A stretch of 64,000 bases of DNA, from positions 25,043,001 to 25,107,000 of the forward strand of contig NC_092592.1 of assembly GCF_047663525.1 (NCBI RefSeq). The letters are read 5' to 3'. Origin of the DNA: Anas platyrhynchos. Its lineage: Eukaryota > Chordata > Aves > Anseriformes > Anatidae. Below are positions 27,481 to 38,879 of this stretch, piece by piece; positions within the stretch are counted from its first letter, which is position 1; each line of letters starts with the position of its first letter. The notes beneath the pieces are model-generated. The model was given only the letters and a program-made list of their open reading frames with translations. It was not told the DNA's origin and ran no database searches. Made by a program: the position numbers and the translations under genes.

Positions 27481-30360
27481 GTCAATGGTTAAAAATGGAG
27501 AAAAACTCCAGTGCAATGTGGAGATGCTAAATGTGAGTTTCCAATGTATGTTTTTTAAATTAGGTCATAAGTATATTCTACTATATGCTAATACTCACCT
27601 CCTGAGCTCCCTGTATGTCCTGACCACCCAGACACTCCTAAAAGTTCAGGAGGATGCAGCTGGTGGAGCAAACCAGCACTCAGCATGAACAGAGTTCATT
27701 ATGAGAATAGCACTGGCAGCAAGCAGGTGTCTTTTATTCAGCTATTGCAGCATCAGCACCGTCTTTTCTTACTACAGTATGGGAAACTGAATAACATGAA
27801 AGCTATTTGTATGCAATTTTGACCAAGGTTTTCAAAAGTGACTTGATTTGGTTCAACCCTAAACCTCCCAAAAAGAGCTGCGTCAAGGGGGCCTGGTTGT
27901 CAGGAAGTGCCACGAGTCTCCAGCCTGCTGAGCGAGGCGAGCCCCATAGTGCAGCCTGCCAAGAGTGTGGCTGCTTCTGCTGCCTTCAGGCACTGCCTGC
28001 TGCCCCCACTGAATTAGTTATAAATAATTAGTTATTAGTTAAAGTTAGTTATATTACACTAACTTGGGCTGTTTTCGTTCAGGGTGGGCCTGGAAAGGAC
28101 TCCCCTGGCAGAAGCAAAGAGTTTTGGTGACAGACCTGGGAGGGCAAATCCCCAGAGAGTAACCTCTGCTGCTGGCCCAGCCTTTTGCAGAACTTTTTTG
28201 TTAGGTTTGCTACAGGCCTCAGCTGCTCTCTGATTGACTCCGTGTGTGAGGTTAGGAGGTCTTTTGGCTGGGTAGGAGGGTTCCTTCTTACACAGAGAAG
28301 GAAGTGGAAGAACTGATGTGTATAAAGCAAAGTTACCTCTTCCCCTTTTAATCTGTGATCTTTATCCTGATATCTGCAGTAAGTCATTCAGATAAATTGC
28401 ATTGTAGTGGGCAGTCCTGACTCATTTTAAAAGAGTTGTACCCTCATGTGGGTGTACCCCAGGATAAACACTCACTTTTAGTACGTCTAGACTAGGATAT
28501 AAATTGTGTTTTTAAAGATACTAGCTAACGTGGCTCAACTAACACGTTCTGAAACCTTGCATAGATAGGACAAGTCAAATGCTAAAAGGTGTTAAAAAGT
28601 GTTTGCTAAGTCATTCTAAAAATACAACTTCTATACCTGTCTAGACAATGACAGAATACTTTTTAAAATGACACACAGTGCTCATGGGAAGTCTCATTGC
28701 AACAGCCAAGGAGAATTGTAACACAGGAAACAATCAGTAAGAAGTTTCTCCACATAGGTCTTCAAAGCAATGACACAAATTGACATGTAGAGAATCCTCT
28801 AAGGCTTTGTCTCGACAATAGGAGAAAAAGATCCTGTTTCAGTAGATTTAGTTCAGTCAGATCTTATATTTTTTCAAAAGCAAACCTATCAAAAGTCTTC
28901 TGAGATCATGTTCTGCTCAGTTTTATTAGGTCTGGAGTCCAGACAGACAATAACTCAGCCTGCTAAAGTCATATTAAAGGTATTGAATAGTCTACGTGCT
29001 GTCAGATAGGATTTTTAGTCCTTAAATAAGATTGATTGAATTATGTCTCCTGGAAATGGCCCTTTCCCTAAAGCAGATGAGACCCTAGCTCATTTTCCAT
29101 GCCCATTCACTCTTGCCCAATGCATTTGCTTAAGTTGTACCAATGACAGCGAAGTTCAATGTGTCTTTACCATCAGTATTTCCAGTTGGGTGTGAGCACC
29201 AGCTCATTTTGTACAGGACACCAGACAGCAATTGGTTTTGATTCTCACTTCATTTTGCATCAAACTCAGAGAAAGCCCTCAATCTAATCTATTCCTTTAA
29301 ACAGCTATTTTAAACTGTCTAGCCCACATGCACACACACATTCACATTGTAAAAATTGTCATCTTCTACAGAGTCAACAGATAAGTTCTTAGTCATTAAT
29401 GTACATCCTTACACTGTTTTGCTTCTACCAAGCTGACTGGAGAGTGAACAAATTAGAGTAAAGTGTTTCCCAGAATTGTACTGGCATCTCTGACATCTTA
29501 AACAATACTTTCAGGAAAGCTTTTTTTTTTTTTTTTTTTTCCTTTAAGGGTTTAAGGGGCAAAGGAAAAAGTCATTACAACAAGCATGAGCCCAGCCTCT
29601 AATGCTACGTCCTTTTTATATGGGAGAGAAAAAAAAAAAAAAGAAGAAGAAAAAAAAAAGTCAATTAGTTCTATTTATTATTAAGGCTTTATGGGTGGGT
29701 ATCAGTCTGGTAGGAAAAAAATCTACATTTCAATTAGACCTATTACCCCCATTACAGATGATGTCTTTATGACATGGGTGTGTACCTGACTGTCAGGGAA
29801 AAATTTAGGAGTCACCAACCCAAATGAAAGCATACACTAAATAGTAATTCACTTGTATAACTCCAAGTGACCATATTAACACCGTCTCAGCTTGGCTTGC
29901 TTGTTCTTAGTAGTCATTTACCAATAGCTCTCAAACAATGGAGTTGTAAAATAGAGCCACTTAAGTTATCATGATGAGTTCTTTTCACAGCTATGTCAAT
30001 TTATTTTTTTTTGTCCTTGGGGTGCACCACCTGAAACATTTCAAAAAAATACATTGATTTTTCTTTTTTAAATAAAGGCCTGAAGTCAACAAAGCCCACG
30101 AGTCAGAATAATGCTGAAGCTCCACATTCAGTAAAGGCTCTTCAGTAAGCACTTGCTGTCACCTTCAGTACTGGCCAAAATATTTTTGTCCTTATTAAGC
30201 CAAAAGCACCATTATACATTAGCTAGAGGTTGATTTGAATAAGATCAGCATGCTCCGACCTGCCCTTGGTTCTTATTTCAGGTTTTCAGCACTGTCTGTC
30301 TTGAAACTTTCTCTCGTGCTAAAATGATGTCTTTACAATCTAATCTTCACATAGATATAT

Positions 30361-30394
30361 TTCTCTACTCTCTCTCTCTCTCCCCTCTCTCTCT
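30361..30394. repeat. CT-rich dinucleotide repeat
   Basis: An imperfect CT microsatellite lying about 300 bp before the orphan CpG island. Confidence 0.85.
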
Positions 30395-30649
30395 ATACAC
30401 GTAGCTGAAAGACAGTAATACCATGCACAGATTTTTTGTCCTCTGAGAAGCCACCTGATAGCAGATTTCATGGGGGCCTACTATAATTTATTGGTGTCCA
30501 CTAAACTCAGTGGTAAACCCTCCATTAATCCTGGATGAACAGAGGCAGGTCCTTTTCTGTGAGAGCAAACAATTAGGCGCCCTAAGTTATTATTTCCTAT
30601 TATTGTGCAATAAAAGAGGCTCCGGCCATTTCATTAGAAAGGATTAGAG

Positions 30650-32330
30650 TGTCCGGGACTGCAAACATCATGCAACCACTTTCCTCCTCCCCCCGCCGCA
30701 CACCGCGGAAGCACTCGAGGCTCCCCCGGGGACGGCCACCGGGCTGCCCCACGTGTGTCCAGCCGCTGGGCGCACCCAGCCCTGCACATGGGCGGCCTCC
30801 GGGCTTTTGGGGCCGGGACACTCTGGGCCCTGGGTCCCCCCGGCGCTGCCCCCGGCCCCAGCAGCCCGGGCATCCCCCGCAGTGGACGGCTATGCCCGGC
30901 CCGAACACGGTGGCCCCCGCAGGCCCACAGCCGCGGTGTTTAAGGAGTCAAAGTACATAGGCAGCTGGGTCGATACCCTATTAGGCTAGAAACAGTTGTG
31001 CATATCAAAGGCCGACGAACCTAATGACTAAAAATATAAGTACCTGACCCGGAGGATTAATCACACACTGTCAGGCTGAAATCGGTGCAATTCTTCCAAT
31101 CATTAACGTTTTGCTTACAAAAATGTGCTTTTCTGTTTGTTTTTCTGCTAAATGATAACCATTTTCAAGTTGAATCTGCTGATAAAAAGAGTCGAAAACA
31201 AGACGGGAGTTGTGCTGTAAAGGTCAGACGTGCTAGTTCGGCATGAAATAGCCAACAGGCAAACAAATACGAAAAAGCAGGGTGGCACGGAGGGGGCTCG
31301 AAGCTTTGGCCGAACGGTGTAAAGTGCCTTGGCTGCTTTTCTCCCGCCGAGGAGCGCGCCGCGAGAGCCGGGCAGAGTCGCCCGCAGCCCCACGCGGGTC
31401 CCCATGTGTTTCGCCCACCTGCCGCCGAGCCGTGAGCCCCCCGCGGGGGGCAGCGAGGGTATTGGCACAACCTGGGTGGCGGCCTTGTTGTCACCTGCCC
31501 CGACACCCTGCAAATCCACATCCCCGGCCCGGCGGCTACCGGGGGAGGCATCCTCGCTGCCCACCCGCGGGGCGCTGCCGTGCGCGCAGCATCCCGGGGC
31601 TCCGCTCGGCACCCATGGGGTCTCCTCCGGGTCCTACCCCCTTGGCACTGGGGGTGACCGCAGCCTGCCCCCCCACACCCGGGGTGTGTGTGTGGGGGAT
31701 GTCTTTTTAGGTCTTAAAATCCTAAAACTCATCTCGGGCCACTCCGTTTCGCAGAACGCGCGGCCGCTCCAGTGAGGCGAGACCCCGTTCAGATGCAACC
31801 GGGGCCGGTCCCGTGCCTCCATCCCCTGCTCCCTGAGATCCTTCCCCGGCACCGAGACCCCCCGGGACTGCCGGGCCGGGGCGGGTGGAGCCGTGCGGGG
31901 AGCCCGGGGGAGGGCGGGCAGCGACCCCGGACGGGCCGAGCCCCCCCCCCCCGTGCCCCCTGCTTTCCGTGCTCCTTCCCGCGCCCCCGGGCCGGCGGCA
32001 TTTCGGAGAAAGGCCGATGAATAACCACTATTGACTCAGGCAGGTCAGCGGCTGCCCCGGCTGGGGTCGATGCCCGGCCCCGAGCAGAGCCCGCTCCTCC
32101 TCCAGCCCTTGTCCCCCCCCGGGCTCCCAGCCGGGACCCGCACGCACCCCTCCGGAGGCTTAGCCCGCCCCGCAGCTCGCCCGCCGAGCAGCTGCAAAAC
32201 AGCAACGAAGCATTGACCCCACGCGGGACACGACGGACACGAGGGACCAGCCACCGGCACGGCACTGGGGGGGAAAAACCCGATCACAGCTTCCTCGGGC
32301 ACTGCTGGGGAGGTATGGGGATTCTGCTGC
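30650..32330. promoter_or_regulatory. Orphan CpG-rich island directly beyond the HHEX poly(A) site
   Basis: About 1.7 kb of GC- and CpG-rich DNA begins abruptly after AT-rich sequence and ends just before the HHEX 3' UTR. The densest parts are 30.66-30.95 kb and 31.28-32.33 kb, separated by an AT-rich, unique-looking segment at about 30.95-31.25 kb. Several overlapping open frames exist on both strands, but that is expected from GC richness, and none shows a domain or family resemblance. It is not part of the HHEX coding sequence. It could be a promoter of an unannotated transcript, a Polycomb-type island of the HHEX locus, or an enhancer-associated island. Confidence 0.6.
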
Positions 32331-32344
32331 CAGAAACTGGACGG

Positions 32345-33362
32345 CATGTGGTGCAGAGTTTAGTTTTATTTCACAGATGAGTCCATCAAAAATTAAATAC
32401 CAGTTTTTGCTTTTTTTTTTTTCTTTTAACATTGAACAAATATGTACAAAATATGAACAGTATGAGGTATAAAACCGCAAGACTTTTAAAGCAAACTAGT
32501 ATGTACAAAAGCAGATATGTATACAATAGGCATTATCTTCCCTCTGCTCTGTGCCCCTTTTATCCCCTGCAGCTGATGCCAGGTTCCCTCCTGCAGCAGG
32601 GCACTATCACTCCTTGCATTTTCTTCTCAAATATAAAATCTGGAAAAAACAGTGCTAGAGATTTTTCAAGGAGAAAAATACTTTTTTTTTTTTTCTTCTG
32701 CAAATGGAACCATCCAGACTGCAGGGCAAAGTCCTCAATAATTTGAGGAGGCACATTTATCTCATGCAAGAGCAAAAATGGATCTGTCCAAAGACTCCAC
32801 CTGATAAAGAGAGGGATGTCTCAGTAGAGAGCACCACGGCAGGTAAAAGAGTATGAGCATAAGGCACTTGTCAGGATGGTTGAATCCCTCTGTATTTCAC
32901 AGAACATATTTCTCTGCTTTCAAAGGGTGTTTAAATTAATCTATTTAAACTACATTTGTTTACACTTACAATGGGCTTAGTCCTGCAATCCGTACTCACT
33001 TCCACGCTAGCCAGAGATGAGTTCTGCCTGATCCCTAACAGCGGCTGATCCAGACCCCCAGCAAGTAAGGATGGGATGCAGTACTATGTTCCAGTTAGGA
33101 CATCAATTAATGTACAAATATATCTTACAAATTAAATACAAACCACGGATATGTTCCTTTAACCAAAGTAGAGATCTGCCAAAAATGGACTGTTTGCAGA
33201 AAATACGTCTTGCTTTCTCTGCTTATTAGAAAACGAGTCTATCTGTTGTTTCTTTTTCTTCCAGTGGAATGCTGAAAGTCTTCTCCTGTAGCAAAATACT
33301 CTTTCAAACCAGCCCCTGGTAAAGTGCAAGCCGAGCTAGGGTCCACTCTCTGCATGGGGCTG
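32345..33362 (-). other. HHEX: HHEX 3' untranslated region
   Basis: About 1 kb of non-coding sequence follows the HHEX stop codon, still in the same exon, and runs to a canonical polyadenylation signal. It is more AT-rich than the coding exons and contains no transposon that I recognise. The end is estimated as 15-25 bases past the signal. Confidence 0.75.
32365..32370 (-). terminator. HHEX: HHEX polyadenylation signal AATAAA
   Basis: TTTATT on the plus strand is AATAAA on the minus strand. It lies about 1 kb after the HHEX stop, a normal 3' UTR length, and is the first canonical hexamer I found downstream of the stop. Confidence 0.75.
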
Positions 33363-33596
33363 TTAGTGGGAAGGGTTGTAAAAGCCTTTGTCGCCTTCAA
33401 TGTCCACTTCTTGATCAGAGTCATCGGAGACATCTGACTCCAGGTCCTCCTGCGAGGCGGGCGAGGGGGTGTACTGTGAGCCATCCAAGGACACCTCCTT
33501 GCCCTTCTGCTCGGGGCTCGGGCAGCTCTCTGGCCTTTGGTCACTGTGACTGTCAGCACCTTCCACTTCTTCCTTCTTGGTGGCTTGGGGGTTCTC
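33363..33596 (-). CDS. HHEX: HHEX coding exon 4
   Basis: Encodes residues 205-281 and the TAA stop at 33363-33365. It begins ENPQATKKEE and ends with the acidic SDVSDDSDQEVDIEGDKGF segment typical of HHEX. The middle of the exon (about residues 215-250) is low-complexity and expected to vary between species. Confidence 0.97.
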   Translation of the reverse strand, partial: ENPQATKKEEVEGADSHSDQRPESCPSPEQKGKEVSLDGSQYTPSPASQEDLESDVSDDSDQEVDIEGDKGFYNPSH

Positions 33597-36500
33597 CTGC
33601 AGGGAAAGAAACCTGCTTGATACAGAAATACGTGCCACGGTGCCAGGAGGCCTGAGGGGCTGCACCGAAAGGGAAAACCACCACGGGTTTCCTCAGACCC
33701 TGCAGGGAAGGGCAGGTGTCCCACTGCCGACCCGGCCTCCCGCCCACACTCCCACCCTGCAAGTAGCACCAGCCGGCCGGGGGCTCGGCCGCACGCGGGG
33801 CTCGGCTCTGATCCCGCACCCCGGCAGCCACAGGGGACGCTGCCGCGAATGAGGCTCCTTGGCGATGGTAATCGCAGCCACTTCAAAAGACTCGAGCTGC
33901 TGGAGCCCAGGAACCTCTGAACTTTTGTCTTTAGCAAAGCAAATGTTTATTATGAGTTTACAAACACGGACACACAGCTTCTTCCTCCCCCGATCTTTCC
34001 TTAATTATACCCAACGGCAAAAGGAGGGAGGCCGAGTCCATCAGTGGTCCGAAAGTAAACGGGAAAACATGTACTAATGAAGCTGTGAGGCTAAACCTCG
34101 ACATTAAAATACACACCACTGAAAACAAAACCAGCCCCCACAAAGCCAGAGCCCTGCTCCCAGGCAGGAGTAGCCCTGTGTCGGTAGCCACCTGGGGAGC
34201 CTCGTCCCCTACGGGGCATGAAATGACACTCCTAAGCAAAGAGAAAGCAGGCAGAGACACGCACCCATGACACATTTGTGTGGGCTCGGAGAAATGGATG
34301 TGACTGAACAAAAAGGAGGAAATGACTTAAAATGGCCGAGGTCCCAAGTGAGCTCTCCGGACATTGCGGAGGGGTCAGGTCCCGCCAAGGAGCAAAGAGA
34401 TTTTGTTCAAAGTCAACAGAGGTACTGAGGTGAAACCCCATGAAAGGCCACAGAATAAATATTCTAGAACTTGTCACTGTGATTAATTTTCTGTTCTCTT
34501 GATATTAAAGGCTGATTTTCCAGTGAGACTCGCCAGTCCTGTCACGCTCACTGTATCAGGGACTTTTCACAGATCTCTGAGCTGAGGGGCCCCTACCCTG
34601 GTGAGCAGGGCAGGATCCGGCCCTCTGGGCTGTGCGGGCAGATTTATATCCACTTGAGCACAACTTGTTGCGGGAAGGGAAACCGCTTCAACCACTCAGT
34701 TCACGCACTGTAACTATTCGTAAACAAAAAGTAAAAGCAACTTAATGTTCCATACCGCTCCTCAAAACTAACAAGGCGTTTGTACTCGCCTCTCCCAGCA
34801 TTTGCAGAATAAATCGCCTTGTGTTTATTAAGAGAGGGTGATTTAAAAAGCCGGTAAATATTCTCCTCCAAAACAACTGCCTAAGTAATTTACTGACAAT
34901 CACTTATCTTCTCCACGTTAATTGGATAAACAACATATGGGTTTACAAAACAATTAGCGTGGAGTTTTAATAGGCGGTGTGTGAAAGCCGGGCATAATTG
35001 ATATAGGAACTACATTAGGAGCTTTTAACATTAGTGCTGCCTGAATGAGCCCTCATGGATTCCAGCATGACTATTTGTCTTTTTAATCAAGGTGAAGAGG
35101 TTAAACAGCCTTTCAGATGACTTCTGCATACAACCTGGAATAGGCGAGCAGGGGTGTAAGATAAGACAATTAAAATACTTATTTCTATAGAAACGGAAAC
35201 ATCCCTGTACCTGCTTTAGACGCCTCCATTTGGCTCTGCGATTCTGAAACCACGTTTTGACCTGAACAACAAAATGAGAGAAAAGGCACAGGGTAGTCGG
35301 GGAGCAACGGGAGCCTCACCCAAGTTGTGGAGAGAGAAGTGAGTGCTGGTCCCCAGAGGAGGGGAGCTGGGGACACCAGGGCAGGGGCAGGGGCAGGAGC
35401 AGGGGCTGTTGTACAGCGTGGCCTCACCTGCCTCTCACTGAGCTGCAGCATCTTGGCCAGGCGCTTCCTCTCCGGCGGCGAGAGGTATTTCTGCGTCTCA
35501 AACTTCTTCTCCAGCTCGATGGTCTGGTCATTGGAGAAGCGGACCTGTCCCCCTTTCCTCTTGTGCAGTGGCCGCTGGATGAAGGGGCTCCACAGCAGCG
35601 GCTTCCCTTCAGAGAGAGGCACACACAGCGCCGCCGTCACTGCTGGGCCCCGCGGATGGCTGTCCCGAGGCTGGGCCCAGGGGCTCGGTGGGACTGCGCC
35701 CAGCCTTGCCCTGCTCCTGTCCATGCCCCTGACTCATCCTCCCCCCAGATTTCGCCTCCTCTGATTTTTCGCCTCTGCCAAACGGAGAGACCAGTTAAAG
35801 CCACTCCGCGGGCTTTGGCAACGTTTCCGTCAATGTGTTTCCTGTTGGTCTATCTCGCAAAGAAAAGAGTGAGAAGAAGAAGAAAAAAAAAAAAAAAAGA
35901 CCTTTGCTTCCTTCTGCTCTCTTACTAAGACGTCCCCAAAAGAGCGCTGGGGTCGGGTGCGGCTGTGGAGGCACCACCAGCAGCCCCAGCGGCTTGGGGC
36001 AAGCAGTGCCTGGAGCACCCCGGGGCTGGGGGCTAGTGGGGTGGCCCCGGGACCAGCACCGGGCTGGGGCTCCCCAGAGGCCGGCTGGAGCCGCGGGGGA
36101 AGGCGACACAGAGGGGGCCCGGCCCCGCCACCGAGCAGCGGCCGCATCCCGGGCTCGGCGGCTCCGGCCAGTGCCCCTGAGTCACCGTGTTTGTCTTTCT
36201 GTCTTGCTGCCTGCAGCCTTTGAAATTCGCTGCATTGTTTTTCAAGATTTTGCTTGCGTCAGGCTTTAGTAATTCTGGTGCAAAACAGACTCAAAAAATA
36301 GGAAGCAACTGGTTATTTTAGCTGTCATAAAGTCACATCCCACACAGAGGAAATGAACAATATCAGAAAAACGGATCCCGGCTATCAGAAGTCGAGTGTT
36401 TCCTGAATTTGTCTGTATTGAGGATGTCGATAAAGTAATCAGCAACGTGCACGACTCCCGGGGAAGAGCCTGCTTCAGGCGGCCAGGAAAACACTTAACA

Positions 36501-37513
36501 GCTTCTGAAACCAGATTTACTCCTATCGAGAGCTCAAGGTTTCCTGTATGAACGGAAAGGGTCAGCCTCTTTCACTGCACAGCCGCGGTGAGTCAGGTCC
36601 AGTTTTGCAATCCCCCCGAACAAGTGCGGCGACCCGGGCCGGGGCGGCGCTGGGCTCGGCCCCCGCAGCGGGGACCTTGCCCCCGGCCCGGGCCGAGCGG
36701 GGGCCGCCGGGGCCGCCCCCAGGCGCGGGGGAGCAGCGGGGGCCCGGCGAGCGGAGCCCCGGCCCCGCCGGCTGTTTTTCAAGTCATCCGCAGGAAAGGG
36801 CTCAGATCTGCGCTGCGATCTCCCAGCACAATTAAAACTCCCCACCAAAACCACACGCGACATTACTAAGGACACTCGCAGAGTCACTTGGTTGAAGGAA
36901 AACAAATCTGAGTCACCGCGGCCGCGCACTGTGGTCTCGCTCCCAGCGCCGGAGCGCGGCGCTTCTTTAATTTACAGTAAATCAGACGGAGACGGAGGGA
37001 GGCCGGGGAGGCACGGAGGGAGCGCGGGAGGGCGGCGGGGCCAGGAGGGGGCCGGGGGCAGCTTCCCGTGCCTTGTCCCGTGTTGGACGGGAGGGGCCGG
37101 GACGGGCCGGGGCGGGGGGGCCGTGGCTTACCCAGGGGGTCCTGCCGGATCAGGGCGTGCGTGTAGTCGCCGACGGCGCGGGGGAAGGAGTAGAGGGGCC
37201 CGGCGTAGGCGCCGGCGCCGTAGGTGGCGGCGAGGTGGTGGGAGAAGGCCGGGTGGACGGGGGTCGGCTCGTAGACGGGGGTCCGGTACGGGGCCACCAG
37301 GCTGGTGAAGGACGAGTTGGGCGACGGCAGCGTCGGCGGCGGCGGGGCGGGCAGGGAGTGGGGGGCCGGGGCGGCGGCGGGGCCGCGGCCCAGGATGTCC
37401 TCGATGTAGAAGGGCGTGGGGTGCGCGGGCTGCAGCAGCGGCGTGGGCGCGTACAGCGGGACGCCGACGCCCAGGGCCGCCGTCGGCGCCGCGCCCGGGG
37501 GCTGGTACTGCAT
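33363..37513 (-). CDS. HHEX: HHEX, haematopoietically expressed homeobox protein (complete, 4 exons)
   Basis: The spliced frame 37513-37132, 35606-35428, 35261-35211, 33596-33363 encodes 281 residues, close to the family length of about 270-280. HHEX is a nuclear homeodomain factor, mainly a repressor, needed for anterior endoderm, liver, thyroid, blood and endothelial development (family knowledge). Seen in sequence: a proline-rich N-terminal repression region with the FYIEDILGR motif at residues 35-43; a homeodomain at about 144-203 with LSPPERKRLAKML and the recognition-helix core WFQNRRAKW at 191-199; and an acidic, serine-rich C-terminus (SDVSDDSDQEVDIEGD). All introns are GT-AG. The frame is open upstream of the chosen ATG. 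The start is set by homology (MQYQPPGAAP) and a G at -3. The linker after the homeodomain is the least familiar part. The copy appears intact and functional. Confidence 0.98.
33597..35210 (-). promoter_or_regulatory. HHEX: HHEX intron 3, candidate intronic enhancer
   Basis: This 1.6 kb intron contains a distal part (about 34.66-35.15 kb) dense in plausible factor sites: FOX-type GTAAACAAA at 34720-34728 and TGTTTAT at 34822-34828, GATA-type cores at 34904-34909 and 34924-34929, an E-box CATATG near 34934, and TAATTGG/CAATTAG homeodomain cores. From memory, the mouse Hex gene carries a blood and endothelial enhancer in its third intron, so this is a candidate orthologue. Function here is inferred from motifs only. 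Confidence 0.45.
35211..35261 (-). CDS. HHEX: HHEX coding exon 3 (homeodomain recognition helix)
   Basis: A 51-bp micro-exon encoding VKTWFQNRRAKWRRLKQ (residues 188-204), which is the DNA-recognition helix. It is flanked by a TTCAG acceptor and a CAG|GTACAG donor, and was found only by splicing logic. Intron 2 before it is just 166 bp. Confidence 0.98.
35428..35606 (-). CDS. HHEX: HHEX coding exon 2
   Basis: 179 bp encoding residues 128-187: the end of the N-terminal region (LLWSPFIQRPLHKRK) and homeodomain helices 1 and 2. The acceptor ends CTGAAG before 35606 and the donor is CAG|GTGAGG. The phase fits both neighbours exactly. Confidence 0.98.
35607..37131 (-). other. HHEX: HHEX intron 1
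   Basis: A 1.5 kb intron with GT-AG ends. Its 5' part (about 36.56-37.13 kb) is still CpG island. The middle (36.2-36.55 kb) is AT-richer, and a purine-rich A tract lies at about 35.87-35.90 kb. No extra exon was seen. Confidence 0.8.
37132..37513 (-). CDS. HHEX: HHEX coding exon 1
   Basis: Encodes residues 1-127 plus the first base of Gly128: the proline/alanine-rich N-terminal repression and oligomerisation region. The donor is G|GTAAGC at 37131-37126. The exon is very GC-rich and sits inside the main CpG island. Confidence 0.97.
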
Positions 37514-37730
37514 GGCCCGGCCACCCCGCCGCCCGCGCCCCCCGCGCCGCCCCGGCCACCCCTGCCCAGAGCCGGCCCCGAGCGCCGCGGCCGGGAGCTG
37601 GCACCGCCGCCGCGGCTTTCTCTGGGCTCGGGTTACCCTCCGATAGGTTTCTATTGGCGCGGGGCGGAGCCCGCGTGGTCTCTGTCCCCTTCCTGCCACG
37701 GCTCCGTCTAGCCAATGAGCCCGGCCAGGG
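37514..37730 (-). promoter_or_regulatory. HHEX: HHEX proximal promoter and 5' UTR region
   Basis: Upstream of the start codon are a minus-strand CCAAT box at 37653-37657 (about 140 bp from the ATG), an adjacent GC box at 37661-37667, and a second CCAAT in the other orientation at 37712-37716. No TATA box is visible. This is the pattern of a TATA-less, CpG-island developmental promoter. The transcription start is not fixed by the sequence, but probably lies between the near CCAAT box and the ATG. Confidence 0.6.
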
Positions 37731-38879
37731 AAGGGGGAAACCACCCCCCGCCGGCAAACGCTCCCCCCCCCCCGCCCGCCCGCCTCCCCGCAGCAAACGC
37801 CCCGCGGCGCCGATCCGCGGGACGGGCCCCGACGGCACCGCGCGGGGGCACCGAGGCCGGGGGAACCCGGCGTGCTCCGACGGCACCGGGCCGGGGATCG
37901 GCGTCGCCCCCCCGGCTGGATGCGGGGAGACCCCGCGGGGAAGAGCCCTCCGCACCCGGGATGAGGGGGGAGGCGGGCAGCGGGGGGTGAGCGGCTGCGG
38001 TGTCCCCGGTCCCCCCCCTGTTTTCCCCTCCGCGCTCAGCGGAACCCGGAGGAGGCCCCGCGCTGTCTCTCCCTGTGGCTGCGGGGACCGGGAATGGGGC
38101 AGGGAGGGCACGGCCGCCGAGCGGGGATCACGCGTGGGCGGGGGACTGCGGCGGGGCCCTGTCCCGTCCCCCGGGATGGCCCCGAGAGTCCGGCGGGGCG
38201 CGGAGCGGGGCGGCGCGATTTCCTGCTCGGAGCCTCGCCGGGCACCGACGGCGCGACGCCGGCCGGCACACAGCGGGGCGGCGCGGGGGCTGCGGGAGCC
38301 CCCCGACGGGGCGGGCGCGGCGCCGGGCCCCGGCTTTCCGACAGCCCCGAAGGGAAGCAGGCGCCGAGGCCGCGCCGGGCGGCCGGTCGCCCTCCTTTCC
38401 TCCAGCAGCGCCACCTGGACACCGGCGATTTTCGTTTCCAAAAACCCGCGGCGTGCTTCCTCCTGCACCACCGCCTCCCGTGGGGGGGGGGCGGCGGGAC
38501 GGGACTGGACGTGAGCGCTCACCGCATGCCGGCGGCTCCCGGCCCCTCGCCGGGGGCAGCGACCCCCGCCCGCCCCGGCCCCCCTCGGCACTCGGCCCGA
38601 CGGCGGCTGCGGTGCCGGTGCCTTCCCCGTGGGAGTGCGGGCGGCAGGTGCCCGCCGGGCCGCTGGCCCTCCTCCTCCCCCAGACCCCTCCAGGCTGGTG
38701 ACAGCGAGCGCAGAAGGCTGTTAAGGAATAGCAGGTGCTGGTTTAACAGTTCGTATTCTCGCTTTTTTTTTTCTTTCTTCCAAAATAATAATAAAAAAAA
38801 GGTCTCCAGTTCAAACCCACGAAGATCTTAATAACTAAGAGGCTCAGAGCAAGACGAAAGGGTGTTGGTGAAATGGAAA

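Larger units (their letters stand above)
23480..30560. other. Gene-poor intergenic DNA between the TAAT-rich block and the orphan CpG island
   Basis: No coding exon or RNA gene is recognised. The stretch holds simple repeats (24021-24079, 25549-25597, T-rich at 29521-29540, CT-rich at 30361-30394). From about 28.8 to 30.5 kb the DNA is low in repeats and non-coding, which would suit distal regulatory sequence, but this is unproven. Confidence 0.55.
36560..38720. promoter_or_regulatory. Main HHEX CpG island
   Basis: About 2.1 kb of very GC- and CpG-rich DNA covers the 5' part of intron 1, exon 1, the promoter and 1.2 kb upstream. It produces long open frames on both strands beyond the real exon. 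These are compositional, since they have no domains and overlap each other in several frames. Confidence 0.85.

Noticed and set aside
31148-32265. Several 100-158-residue frames in the orphan CpG island
   Set aside because: They overlap on both strands, have GC-driven composition and show no recognisable family. The island itself is kept as a feature, the frames are not.
37654-38514. 286-residue plus-strand open frame upstream of HHEX
   Set aside because: A compositional artefact of the CpG island. There is no domain or splice logic, and the start is not supported.
37128-38591. 487-residue minus-strand open frame over the HHEX promoter and exon 1
   Set aside because: It is out of frame with HHEX and Arg/Pro/Gly/Ala-rich, overlaps other long frames on both strands, and is explained by the absence of stop codons in CpG-island DNA.
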